A stretch of 55,030 bases of DNA from Holdemanella sp. MSK.7.32. GTDB taxonomy: Bacteria > Bacillota_I > Bacilli_A > Erysipelotrichales > Erysipelotrichaceae. Both the position numbers and the translations under genes were made by a program. Shown in pieces: positions 41,456 through 51,700 of the stretch. The notes below the pieces were generated by a model. It ran no database searches, was not told the DNA's origin, and saw only the letters and a list, made by a program, of their open reading frames with translations. The DNA lies in assembly GCF_024460475.1 (NCBI RefSeq), contig NZ_JANFYN010000012.1:1-55030 (forward strand), read 5' to 3'. The stretch's first letter is position 1. Every line of letters starts with the position of its first letter.

Positions 41456-41468
41456 TTTTTACCCCAAC

Positions 41469-42764
41469 CTAATCTACATACATAGCTAAGTATAATGGAA
41501 GAGTTATTTTTTTACCATTAATTCCACAATTTCCATTCACAAATTTATATCCATAAGGAATATTTTCATTTTTCAACAATTGATCCATTGATTGTGAACG
41601 ATTATTTCCTGCCTTTACTTCGACTGGAATTACTTTTGTGTTTTGTTCAATCAAGAATTCTATTTCTAGGTTCTTATTTTGGTAATAATGAAGCGAATGA
41701 CGACTTTTCATTAAAATATCCGCTATTAGATTTTCATATATACCACCCTTTACTGGCCCTGTTAAAGTATCATCTAATATAGCCGATTTCATTTCAAAAC
41801 CATACATTGCCACTAGCAAGCCTAAATCTGTTAAATACATCTTGTAGAATTTATCATTTTCATATCCAACTAAAGGAAATTGACAGGCAGATACATTTTT
41901 ACAAAGCCATACAAGCCCAGCATCTCTTAACCACTCAATACTATTTTCAAATTTTCTTGCGGTAGCCTTAGATTCCACAACAGAAAACTGAAATTTTTTA
42001 TTCTCTTTTGCGAGTTGCTTCGTAACCGACATGTAACAATTTTTTACCTTTGGCTTTTCAGATGAAGAAGCATATTTTGAAATATCATCCATATAGCTTG
42101 AAATAATTTGTTCCTGAACTTTTTGTACTTGTCCAAAATGATTCGAGTCTAAATATGTTTGCACAACTGCAGGCATTCCACCTACGACAATATACTCACG
42201 AATCAATCGCATGAATTGATTGTGTATTTCCTCAGGAATTCTCTCTTTTGAATCATAATATTTTTTTAACAACTCCAACGTATTTTCATTGTATCCTTTT
42301 GCCCACAAGAACTCTTCAAAATCTAAACCATACATTGTAACCGACAACTCATAGCCAACAGGTATGCTCGTTACTTCTTTATAACTGATACCCAATAATG
42401 AACCACTTGCGATTACATCATATCTGTTATCTAATGCCAAAAATTTCAATGCCGTACGTGCATTCGGACATTCTTGAATTTCATCCAAGAAAATCAATGT
42501 ATCCCCTTCAATAAATCGTATATGAGGCATCACCAATGTCATTCTCGAAAATATTTCTTCTGCTGATAATGAATTTTCAAATATAGTCTTTAATTGTGGA
42601 TTCTCGATAAAATTTAAATAAATATAACTCTTATAATTATTCTTTCCAAAATAATCAATAATATATGTCTTACCAATTTGTCTTGCACCACGAACCAATA
42701 AACACTCTTGATTTTTTTCTTTTGACCACTTCAACAATGTATCATAAAACTTTCTTCTTAACAT
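41469..42764 (-). CDS. AAA_14/DUF4143 ATPase with PD-(D/E)XK-like C-terminus
   Basis: 431 residues. AAA+ domain with Walker A RGARQIGKTY (about 25-34) and Walker B IFLDEIQECP (about 88-97), sensor region IASGSLLG. DUF4143 covers about 215-385 and ends with a nuclease-like signature (EIEFLIEQN, then VIPVEVKAG). Members are common in Bacillota and Bacteroidota and functionally uncharacterised. AGGAGG precedes the ATG; TATAAT lies at about 42785 on the minus strand. The upstream motif array overlaps the -35 region, implying specific regulation. Confidence 0.88.
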   Translation of the reverse strand: MLRRKFYDTLLKWSKEKNQECLLVRGARQIGKTYIIDYFGKNNYKSYIYLNFIENPQLKTIFENSLSAEEIFSRMTLVMPHIRFIEGDTLIFLDEIQECPNARTALKFLALDNRYDVIASGSLLGISYKEVTSIPVGYELSVTMYGLDFEEFLWAKGYNENTLELLKKYYDSKERIPEEIHNQFMRLIREYIVVGGMPAVVQTYLDSNHFGQVQKVQEQIISSYMDDISKYASSSEKPKVKNCYMSVTKQLAKENKKFQFSVVESKATARKFENSIEWLRDAGLVWLCKNVSACQFPLVGYENDKFYKMYLTDLGLLVAMYGFEMKSAILDDTLTGPVKGGIYENLIADILMKSRHSLHYYQNKNLEIEFLIEQNTKVIPVEVKAGNNRSQSMDQLLKNENIPYGYKFVNGNCGINGKKITLPLYLAMYVD

Positions 42765-42794
42765 AAATACCTCCTAGTCACATTATATCATTTT

Positions 42795-42905
42795 TGCATA
42801 TTTTTCGAGGATATTTTTTTACTTTTATGCATATTTTTCGATGTTATTTTAAACAAAAATGCATATTTTTCGAAGATGTTTTCGATCAACATGCATATTT
42901 TTTCT
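42795..42905. repeat. Four-copy TGCATATTTTTCGA array with 32-33-bp period
   Basis: TGCATATTTTTCGA begins at 42795, 42828 and 42860; a shortened TGCATATTTTT begins at 42892. Intervals are 33, 32 and 32 bp, three helical turns. Intervening 18-19-bp segments are unrelated. The unit nearest the ATPase gene overlaps its expected -35. Confidence 0.85.
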
Positions 42906-43209
42906 ATTTATCTGTAATTTGGTAGTACAAATGACGAATCGCCATGATAGGATGATAAAACAACATTCTAGGTCCAGAAAAACGCATCACCTTACGTATC
43001 TTTTCTCTTTTATCCAACTTGTAACAATGCACCTTGCATTGCGAACAAAACGTCTTTGTTTCCATAAAAGGACACTTTTCAATACGCATTCTTGCGTATT
43101 CATACAAAGCCAAACACTCTGAACACAACTCTTTATCTTTATGATTCTTTCTGCAATACAAATGTATCATCTCATACACTGTACGCATTTCTTTTTCACG
43201 CTTATCCAT
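42904..43209 (-). CDS. ygbA: YgbA-like 'nitrous oxide-stimulated promoter' family protein
   Basis: 101 residues. Conserved Cys/His pattern: YCRKNH, CSEC, KCPFMETKTFCSQCKVHCYK, then MRFSGPRMLFYHPIMAIRHL. The family is small, Cys-rich and linked in enterobacteria to nitrosative stress; a metal site is likely. Its ATG overlaps the stop of the CydC-like gene (TAATG), so it is part of that operon. Confidence 0.88.
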   Translation of the reverse strand: MDKREKEMRTVYEMIHLYCRKNHKDKELCSECLALYEYARMRIEKCPFMETKTFCSQCKVHCYKLDKREKIRKVMRFSGPRMLFYHPIMAIRHLYYQITDK

Positions 43210-44834
43210 TAGCTGACCCTTTCAGATTCCATATGAATCACACGATCACAATGTGCAAGAGTTGATTCACGGTGTGATACAAAAACAATGGTCTTATCTT
43301 TTCTTTCTTCATAAATTGATTTTAAGATAGCCCCCTCATTTAAGCTATCCAAATTACTCGTTGGCTCATCCAATAAAACAAGTTTCGCATCATGTAAAAA
43401 CATACGTGCTAGGCCTATTCTTTGTCTTTCTCCACCCGATAAAGAACTACCAAGTTCTTCCACTAATGTTTTATAGCCATTTGGCAAAGATTGAATATAC
43501 TCATGAATATTCGCTTTTTTGCAAGCCTCTTGAACTTCTTCCATCGTCGCATCTTGCTTAGCGACTCTTAAATTATTTTCTATCGTATCATGGAAAAGAA
43601 TCGTTTCCTGCGTTACATATCCTTCATTCTTTCTTAAATTAGAAGTATTTAAACTCTTAATATCAATCCCATCTACTAAGATTTCTCCCTTTGAAACATT
43701 CCAAAAACGCATCAACAATTTTAATAAAGTACTCTTTCCACTACCACTCTTACCTTGAATTCCAATCACTTCATTTTCTCGAATACTCAAATTCATATTT
43801 TTTAAGATTTGTTCTTCGTCATACGCAAAATCTACATTTGAAATATCTAATTTATTAAATTTAGCTTCATTACCATTTACTACCTCTTCAACCATAGGTG
43901 TTTCATCCAATAAAGAAATAACTCTTTGTCCAGCCCCAATTGTCTGTGATAAAGTTGAACCTAAATTTGCAAGTGCGATGACAGGTCCAAAAGAAGAAAT
44001 TTGAAGAACACTCGATACAATTGTGGATTCCATTGAACTATTCATAGATACATGAATCAGACATAAACCTAAAGATAATAAGACAACGCATAGGTTCGTT
44101 AATGAAACTGTCTTTGCCTGAAAATGCTTCAATTCCTTTTCGCGTGTAGCCAAAATAGAAGTTCTCTCATTCAAGCCCAATAAACGACTATCCGTATCCA
44201 TATACTGCATACTTTCCTTTAAGCCACGCATACTCTCTAATACATAACTATTTAGATTGGCAGCTTCTTTTCGATATTCTACACCAATATGTCTTGAATG
44301 TTTGGAAATATAAATTGGTAAAACTATACCCACTAAAACATAGGCTAAAAACGAATAGATTCCATAGATCCAATCAAACTGTATTTGGATAATGATACAA
44401 ACTAAGCTTGTGACAAACGCAATACAAATTGGTGAAATCGTATGTGCATAGAACACTTCTAACAATTCAATATCGGAAGTAATCAAAGAAATTAAACTTC
44501 CTTTATCTTTTACTTCTAATTTTGCAGGGCACAACTTTCTTAATGTCCCAAATACCTGATCACGAATTCGAGCTAGTAATTTAAACGCAATATAGTGATT
44601 ACATGCCTGCTCTGCATAACGTAAGATTCCTCTTAAAAGGGCACACACAAACAACAAGATCACAATCGTATGAAAACTAAACGTAGGATCCTTCACCAAT
44701 GCCATACTTGATAGAACAGGAATAAAGATGGCACATAAAAAGCCTGCAGCCCCCATTAAAATGGCACAAATCATAAATCCTGTTAAGGGAAATACAAGTT
44801 TAATTAAACGTGAAAATATTTGAATTGTACTCAT
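43209..44834 (-). CDS. CydC-like ABC exporter half-transporter
   Basis: About 541 residues from ATG 44834 (GGTG six bases upstream; ATG 44846 also possible). Six-span exporter domain (1-320), then ATPase with Walker A GKSGSGKST, signature LSGGERQRIGLARMF, and Walker B LVLLDEPTSNLD. Organisation and pairing with the preceding gene match CydDC thiol exporters. No cytochrome bd genes are in view, so the exported substrate (cysteine/glutathione-like thiol, haem or other) is uncertain. Confidence 0.8.
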   Translation of the reverse strand: MSTIQIFSRLIKLVFPLTGFMICAILMGAAGFLCAIFIPVLSSMALVKDPTFSFHTIVILLFVCALLRGILRYAEQACNHYIAFKLLARIRDQVFGTLRKLCPAKLEVKDKGSLISLITSDIELLEVFYAHTISPICIAFVTSLVCIIIQIQFDWIYGIYSFLAYVLVGIVLPIYISKHSRHIGVEYRKEAANLNSYVLESMRGLKESMQYMDTDSRLLGLNERTSILATREKELKHFQAKTVSLTNLCVVLLSLGLCLIHVSMNSSMESTIVSSVLQISSFGPVIALANLGSTLSQTIGAGQRVISLLDETPMVEEVVNGNEAKFNKLDISNVDFAYDEEQILKNMNLSIRENEVIGIQGKSGSGKSTLLKLLMRFWNVSKGEILVDGIDIKSLNTSNLRKNEGYVTQETILFHDTIENNLRVAKQDATMEEVQEACKKANIHEYIQSLPNGYKTLVEELGSSLSGGERQRIGLARMFLHDAKLVLLDEPTSNLDSLNEGAILKSIYEERKDKTIVFVSHRESTLAHCDRVIHMESERVS

Positions 44835-44835
44835 A

Positions 44836-46503
44836 TTAGGCACCATATCTTTCTAATTCTTTTTGCGTATTAAACAACTCACAATACACACCATTCTGTT
44901 GAAGCAACCCCTCATGTGTTCCACTCTCTACAATATCTCCATCTTTCAAACAATAAATCGCATCTGCATGAATTAGATTTGCCAGACGATGCGAAATACA
45001 AAGCACAAGCTTTTCTTTTGACAATTCATATAATACTTCCATGATTTTATTTTCGCTCTCTACATCAATATTACTTGTTGCCTCATCCATAATATAGATG
45101 GGTGAATCCTTCAATAACGCTCTTGCCAAAACTAAGCGTTGTCTTTGTCCTCCAGATAGATTTTTACCACCCTCTAAAATACGCATATCCAATCCACCTT
45201 GTTCATTCACATAATCAAAGATACCTACTTTTTCTAAAACTATATTCATTTCTTTATCAGACACATCTTTAGCCATAGCTAAATTATCTCTAAGACTTCC
45301 ACTAAACAAGTAGCTTTCTAAAGAAACTAAAGTCATATATGGATAGACGTTTATATCTTTGATTTCATAGCCAGATAACTTTAATTCACCCCTATAATTC
45401 GAATATTGTCCCATCAGTAAAGAGGCAATCGTACTTTTTCCACTACCACTCTCACCCACAAAACCAATCATTCCATTATGAGCTTTAAAATTTATTCCAT
45501 GTAAAACTTCCTGATCCGTATAGCCAAAATGAAGATTGGATGCAGAAAGGAAACAATCCTTTAAATCTACTTCTTGTTTCTCTTCTGTTTCCATCTCTAA
45601 TATTCCAAACAATTTATCACTAGCCGCCATACCATTCATCGCAATATGAAAATAAGACCCCAATTGGCGCATAGGAATAAAGAATTCTGCTGAAATCAAA
45701 ATAATAAATAATGTTTGAAATAAATCTTGCGAGCTCGTTAACGCAAAGACAATGCCCAATGCACTTCCTCCATAGGCAACTAGATCCATGACAGTAATGG
45801 AATTTAACTGCATTGTCAAAACACGCATTGTGATCTTACGAAAATTTTCACTTTCCACATTCATCTTCTTATGATAATAACCATCTGCTTCATATATTTT
45901 AAGTGTAGTCAATCCTTGAAGATTTTCTAGAAAACTATCCCCTAATTTTGTGTATTGCCCCCAATAACGATTTAATAATCTTTTCGCAAACTTTTGTACA
46001 AATACAATCGACATTGGAATTAGCGGAACACAAACAAGTAAAACCAAAGCGGCTTTAAAATTCATAAAAGAAATGACAATAAATAAAGTCATTGGTGCAA
46101 TTAAAGAATAAAAGAATTGCGGAATATAACTGGCAAAATAGGTTTCTAATTGTTCGATACCTTCAGTTGATAATTGCACAATTTCTGCCGTACTCCATTT
46201 ATTTGTATATCCAATTCCAATTTTAGATAGCTTCTTATACAATTGAGTACGCAATGTTTCTTTTACAATATGACTCGATGAATACGACATCTCAATTGCC
46301 TTTTGATTTACAATATATCGAATAATTAAACAGACTAAAATCATTCCAATATAAAGAAAATAATTATCTTGTTTTGTGATAATCAAACATAAACAGGCCG
46401 TAGAACATACGTTACAAATAAGTCCAATCCATTGATACATAACATTCTTTTTAATATAAGGAATACTTTCCTTAACTGAAAATAATAATTTTTTATTGAT
46501 CAT
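44836..46503 (-). CDS. CydD-like ABC exporter half-transporter
   Basis: 555 residues. Exporter membrane domain with the CydD-type stretch STAEIVQLSTEGIEQLETYF and PQFFYSLIAPMTLF. ATPase with Walker A GESGSGKST, signature LSGGQRQRLVLARAL, and Walker B IYIMDEATSNID. It overlaps the second half-transporter gene region by a few bases at most and starts after GAGGTG. A strong promoter lies upstream with flanking AGTTAGT/ACTAACT arms. Confidence 0.85.
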   Translation of the reverse strand: MINKKLLFSVKESIPYIKKNVMYQWIGLICNVCSTACLCLIITKQDNYFLYIGMILVCLIIRYIVNQKAIEMSYSSSHIVKETLRTQLYKKLSKIGIGYTNKWSTAEIVQLSTEGIEQLETYFASYIPQFFYSLIAPMTLFIVISFMNFKAALVLLVCVPLIPMSIVFVQKFAKRLLNRYWGQYTKLGDSFLENLQGLTTLKIYEADGYYHKKMNVESENFRKITMRVLTMQLNSITVMDLVAYGGSALGIVFALTSSQDLFQTLFIILISAEFFIPMRQLGSYFHIAMNGMAASDKLFGILEMETEEKQEVDLKDCFLSASNLHFGYTDQEVLHGINFKAHNGMIGFVGESGSGKSTIASLLMGQYSNYRGELKLSGYEIKDINVYPYMTLVSLESYLFSGSLRDNLAMAKDVSDKEMNIVLEKVGIFDYVNEQGGLDMRILEGGKNLSGGQRQRLVLARALLKDSPIYIMDEATSNIDVESENKIMEVLYELSKEKLVLCISHRLANLIHADAIYCLKDGDIVESGTHEGLLQQNGVYCELFNTQKELERYGA

Positions 46504-46513
46504 AACGCACCTC

Positions 46514-46561
46514 AGTTAGTTGAAACAAATTGAGTTTACACTGACTAACTCAAGATGTCAA
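46514..46561 (-). promoter_or_regulatory. Promoter and inverted-repeat operator of the CydDC-like operon
   Basis: TTGACA (46556-46561), 17-bp spacer, TAAACT (46533-46538). AGTTAGT (46514-46520) and ACTAACT (46544-46550) flank the -10 as an inverted repeat, typical of a repressor site. Confidence 0.65.
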
Positions 46562-46563
46562 AT

Positions 46564-46594
46564 CAAAAAAAAACAACTAGATTACTCTAGTCGT
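46564..46594 (-). terminator. Terminator after the cyclophilin gene
   Basis: Minus-strand ACTAGA and TCTAGT around GTAA, with flanking AC/GT pairs, followed by T8-9. Overlaps the stop codon region. Confidence 0.75.
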
Positions 46595-47162
46595 TAATTT
46601 CAGATACTGTAATTGTTTTAATAACCGGCTGCTTACTTTGTGCAATTGTTCCATTATCATCCATTGGATCTGCATCTTCACAAATCTTGTCCACAACCTT
46701 CATTCCCTTTGTGACATGTCCAAAGGCAGCATATTGCCCATCTAATGAATCATTGTCTTCTTGCATAATAAAGAATTGTGAACTGGCTGAATCATAATCT
46801 GAGCTTCTTGCCATAGAAATAACACCACGCTTGTGTTTAATATTATTTTTTACACCATTATCCTTAAATTCACCCTTAATGGTTTTATCCGATCCTCCCG
46901 TACCATTTCCGTTAGGATCACCACCCTGAATCATGAATCCTTCAATAATTCGATGGAATGTCAATCCATCATAAAAGCCGGATTTGGCAAGATCTACAAA
47001 GTTTTGTACAGTAATTGGAGCTGTTTTCCCATCCAACTTTAATGTAATTGTTCCATAGTCCTTCACTTCAATCTTTGCGATATAATCCTTTGTCTCTTTT
47101 TGACACCCAAACAAAGATATACATAGAACAAACGAACATAAAATCGTTATTAACTTTTTCAT
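46587..47162 (-). CDS. Cyclophilin-type peptidyl-prolyl isomerase lipoprotein
   Basis: 191 residues from ATG 47162, chosen because GGAGGTGG lies just upstream. A lipoprotein signal (MKKLITILCSFVLCISLFGC) places it on the outer face of the membrane, anchored at Cys20. The cyclophilin domain shows FHRIIEGFMIQGGDPNGNGTGG, SMARSSDYDSASSQFFIM and YAAFGHVTKGM. It probably assists folding of exported proteins. Monocistronic. Confidence 0.93.
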   Translation of the reverse strand: MKKLITILCSFVLCISLFGCQKETKDYIAKIEVKDYGTITLKLDGKTAPITVQNFVDLAKSGFYDGLTFHRIIEGFMIQGGDPNGNGTGGSDKTIKGEFKDNGVKNNIKHKRGVISMARSSDYDSASSQFFIMQEDNDSLDGQYAAFGHVTKGMKVVDKICEDADPMDDNGTIAQSKQPVIKTITVSEIND

Positions 47163-47196
47163 TGTTTCCACCTCCATCTTATTTTAACAATACACA

Positions 47197-47221
47197 AGAA
47201 AAGGAGCAAGACTGCCCCTTA
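47197..47221 (-). terminator. Terminator of malQ
   Basis: Minus-strand GGGGC/GCTCC stem with 6-base loop and TTTTC; touches the malQ stop codon. Confidence 0.6.
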
Positions 47222-48688
47222 GCGATTCGATTTTTCAATCCATTCTTTTGTCTTCATTACCTTATCTGGAAATGTCTTAAAATCTTTTAACTTCCAAGTC
47301 CAGTTTTTGTTTGATACTGTTCCAGGTGTATTGATTCTAGCCTCTTCTTTATATCCACAAATATCCCAAATAGGAAGAATTACTGTATCTGCATTACTAT
47401 CTAACGCAAACTGACACAACATTTCATTAAAGGCACGGCTTGAATAGCCTTGGTTTTTAAAGAAACGACGCAAACTAATACGCTTATTTGAATCATACGT
47501 ATGATAATCCTCATTGCATGTCGCATTATCATGTGTTCCTGTATATAATACAGAGTTTTTCTTTGCCTTTTTCTTTAATTGTTTAGCTTCCATTCTAAAC
47601 AATAAAACATCCATTCCTGGAATTCCATAATCTTCCTCAAGTTCAATAACCTCAGGACGAATCAAACCTAAATCTTCTGCCACTAAGACAATGTTTGGGC
47701 ATGCCTTTAAAATCGCATCCATCAATTTATGAGCAGGGCCCAAGATCCATTTTCCCTCAATGGCAGTAGGACAAGATTCTGGAATCTTCCAATATGTATC
47801 AAACGCTCTAAAATGATCGATTCTCACCATGTCGTAACAACGATTCATCCAACTCATACGATTGCACCAGAAAAGATATCCATTTTTTTCCTGCGCATCA
47901 AAATCATAAATTGGCATTCCCCAACGTTGCCCAGTTTCACTAAAATAATCTGGTGGACAACCCGCAATATATTCTGGTTTTCCTTCTTCATCCAATAAGA
48001 AAGCTTTACGGTTGCACCATACATCCGCACTATCTAAATCTACATAGAATGGCATATCTCCCATGATTTTAAGATTTCTTGCGTGCGCATACATTTGAAT
48101 TTCATCCAATTGTTTATAAAAAACAAACTGTAAAAATTCAATATAAAAAATCTCATCTTTATAATCATCCAAATCAATATCACGATTTTCTGGCCAGTTC
48201 TTATATTCATCTTCCCACTCAAACCATGGAGCCCCATTATAAAAACTCTTAAATAAAGAGTAGGCAGACCAATCCTCTAGCCAAAACGCATCACGCTTAA
48301 ATGCTTCAAAATCTTCTTTAAATGAATCAAATTCCTTTTTAAAAACTTTAAAGGCCTTTTGAAAATAAGATTCCTTGAATTCACGAATCTTGTCATATTC
48401 AACAAAGTCTTTAAACTTATTACAATTCACAATTGAGCTTTGCGTCAACAACCCCATTTCACACAAACGATCCAAGTTAATATAGATAGGATCCCCCGCA
48501 AAACTAGAATATGTCTGATATGGAGAATGAGTGGGGCCTGTCATCTGCAAAGGCAAGATTTGCCATATGGTATACCCTGCATCCGCAATAATATCTATCA
48601 TTCGAATTGTTTTTTGCCCTAAATCACCAATCCCTTGATTTGCAGGGATAGAGAAAACAGGACATAAGATTCCTGCACTTCTATTCAT
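47219..48688 (-). CDS. malQ: 4-alpha-glucanotransferase (amylomaltase)
   Basis: 489 residues, the length of bacterial GH77 enzymes without extensions. RSAGILCPVFSIPANQGIGDLG, the nucleophile region VRIDHFRAFDTYW, the acid/base stretch VAEDLGLI, and TGTHDNAT are all conserved. It transfers maltosyl units between maltodextrins and releases glucose. Isolated from the alpha-glucoside PTS operon but metabolically related. Confidence 0.95.
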   Translation of the reverse strand: MNRSAGILCPVFSIPANQGIGDLGQKTIRMIDIIADAGYTIWQILPLQMTGPTHSPYQTYSSFAGDPIYINLDRLCEMGLLTQSSIVNCNKFKDFVEYDKIREFKESYFQKAFKVFKKEFDSFKEDFEAFKRDAFWLEDWSAYSLFKSFYNGAPWFEWEDEYKNWPENRDIDLDDYKDEIFYIEFLQFVFYKQLDEIQMYAHARNLKIMGDMPFYVDLDSADVWCNRKAFLLDEEGKPEYIAGCPPDYFSETGQRWGMPIYDFDAQEKNGYLFWCNRMSWMNRCYDMVRIDHFRAFDTYWKIPESCPTAIEGKWILGPAHKLMDAILKACPNIVLVAEDLGLIRPEVIELEEDYGIPGMDVLLFRMEAKQLKKKAKKNSVLYTGTHDNATCNEDYHTYDSNKRISLRRFFKNQGYSSRAFNEMLCQFALDSNADTVILPIWDICGYKEEARINTPGTVSNKNWTWKLKDFKTFPDKVMKTKEWIEKSNR

Positions 48689-48740
48689 TTTATCACCGTT
48701 TTGTAATCCCTTTCATTACTTCTATTTTAACACACTTTCA

Positions 48741-48780
48741 TAAAAAAGAACTATATATTTCAAAAAATTATATAGTTCCT
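48741..48780 (-). terminator. Terminator of the SNF2 helicase gene
   Basis: Minus-strand GAACTATATA and TATATAGTTC flank an A/T-rich loop and are followed by TTTTTTATG. Confidence 0.8.
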
Positions 48781-51700
48781 ATTCCATAGAGAATAAATCC
48801 CTCAATTCTTCCTTGGATAAAGTCGAAATGCCACCATTTGAATTTTCGACAAATATATCACTCATCTCTTTTTTGCGCTTCTGCATCTCATAGATTTTCG
48901 CTTCTATTGTGTTCTTCATCAACAACTGATACACTAACACATTCTTTGTCTGACCAATACGATACGCACGATCTGTTGCTTGATTTTGCGCACTCACATT
49001 CCACCAAGGATCATAATGAATCACAGCTTGTGCCTTAGTCAGATTTAGTCCAGTTCCACCAGCCTTTAATGAAATTAAGAATACGTCCGAATCATCACTC
49101 TGAAAAGCATCTACTTCTTCTTTACGCTTCTTCTTATCAACTGCACCCGTAATCATATGGTATTTGATGCCTCGCTGATTAAACTCTTCGATAAAGGAAT
49201 CAAAAATACTTGTGAAACTTGAAAACAACAAGACTTTCTTACCATTCTCTTTTAATGTCTCAATCAATTCAAGACACATTGTAAACTTTGTACTCTCACC
49301 CTTATAGTTTTCATATAACATTCTTGGTTCGCAACAAATCTGACGAAGACGCGTCATCATCGCGATGATCAAAATCGAATCCACTTGTTCCAATTCTAAT
49401 TGTTGCTGAAGCTGCTCATTGACTTGGGCAAGATTTGCAAGATACAACTGCTTTTCCTCCGGACTAAAGTTTAACCACATATCTTTCTCAACCTTATCCG
49501 GTAAATCCTTCAACACTTGTTTTTTCGTTCTACGCAAAATAAATGGCGACACCAACTTTTGAAGTTTGGACTGCCTGTCATCATCCCCCATCTGAATGGG
49601 TTTCTCAAAATTCTTTGTGAAATAATTCAAACTATATAGATAGCCTGGCAACAAGAAATCAAAGATACTCCATAATTCACTTAAACTGTTCTCAATTGGC
49701 GTTCCTGTTAATGCCAAACGATGTTTACTTTTTAAAACCTTTACACTTTGCGCATTCTTTGTCTTAGGATTCTTAATAAACTGTGCCTCATCTAGAACAA
49801 TATATTCAAATTCCATAGGCATATACAATTCAACGTCCCTACGCAAATAATCATATGTCGTAATATAGAGTTCGTGATTTTCCTGAATAATCTCTTTACG
49901 AACTTCTTGCGTTCCCGTAACACAAACAGCGTCCACACCAATCTTAAACTTTTCAATTTCAGACATCCAGTTATACATAAGACTACTTGGACATACAATC
50001 AAACTCGGTTTATCCTTTGAAACAAACTGTTCATAAAACACCAATACCTGAATGGTTTTTCCAAGCCCCATATCATCGGCAAGAATTCCATTTAAATTCA
50101 TGTTTTTCAAATCATACAACCATTGAATGCCCTGCTGCTGATACGTGCGCAATAAAGATTTATACTCATCCTTCAATTGAATCGTTTGTTCTTTCACTTT
50201 CATTAATCGATCTGTATATTCTGTAACCGAATCATCATTACGAACATCCAATTCTGAATCCACATCCATTAAATGGAAAGCCTGATATGCTGGTTTTTCA
50301 ATTGTTTCCTTCCTGAAATCCTTTGTCGTTAAATTCATTGTAGAAGCCAATTCATTCAACTGTTCTAAACCTGTATCTTCCAAATCAATCATTTCACCAT
50401 TCTTTAACTGATAAAACTTTTTCTTCTTTCGATACGCATTTAAAATATGCGACAATTCATCTGCGTTCACATCACTATCTAGTTCCATCTTCAATAAATC
50501 ATTTTGAACATAGACCTTTACACTTAAATTCATACTGCGACGATTCTTTAAACGTTTCAATTCCTCAGACACATACACATCCGCTTGTTTTTGAATCAAA
50601 GGAATTCCATAATCCAAAAAATTATATAACGCATCACTTCGACCTTTAAATACAGCCTTATTATCTTCAATCTTGACCGCATAATGCGAAATAATTGCTT
50701 CTATACTAGCGATTTGGTTGGAATCTGTATTTGTGAAGAAACTCTTTTTTTGATTATTCTCTAGATAGTTTCCCCATACAATCATATTCGCATTTTCAAG
50801 ATCTGAATACACACGAATATTCTCAATTACAGTCGCATATTTTTCTACATCTACATTCGTTTCTAATTGAATATAATCCATATATGGTTGCAAGCATTGT
50901 AAGTAAAAAGCTCTAAATTCACTTTTTTTAATCAACCAACCATCTTCTTGCGAAACATTATACGCAAGTGAAGCTAAAAAGCCATCCGCATCCAATGTAT
51001 ATCGCGTAATATTTTTATAATCCACTACATAGAAATGTTTATTACCAATTAGAAAATTATCATCCAAATCTACATTGAGTTCGAAACAATCATCATATTC
51101 AACCAATTTTATAACTAATTTTATATCTTTTTCATCCGTTTTAAATTCGGTATAGTCATTAGGCAAAGATACATTTAAATCAAAGAAATCATCCAGACAT
51201 TCCGAATAGATTTCCCCGTCTTTTTGCCAATCTTTTGAAAAAGTATATTTCATCAAAAATGAATAAATCTTTTGACTTGGCTCATCCAAATCTTCTGGAT
51301 TTAAATAAATCTGTGTGTTTTTTCCAAAAGATTCCAATTTCTTTTCAAAAAAGCCTCGCATTAAAGTTTGAATATTCTTTACTGTATATGCACGATTCAC
51401 TTGAATCTTTAATTTAAATGCCGTCTGATCATAATAATACGAATTTGAAGGATGCAACGTCAAACGAATTCGATTCTCGTTTTCTTTAAAGAAATTGTTA
51501 ACTTTATCTTCTTGTTTTTCTTTCAGAAAATCAAATGCCGCCTGATTCAAACTATGAATTCTACGACGCTTTCTTTCCAATTCTTCCTGACGATTTTTTT
51601 CTTCAATATATTGTTGATACTCCACGCAAAACGGAAAAGTCTGGGGATTGATCGCATTAATGGCACGCACTACACTTACTAAATGCACACACCCTTTATG

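Noticed and set aside
42795..42905. CRISPR-like array
   Set aside because: Repeats are only 14 bp with 18-19-bp spacers, four copies, no cas genes and no palindromic repeat; better explained as an operator array.
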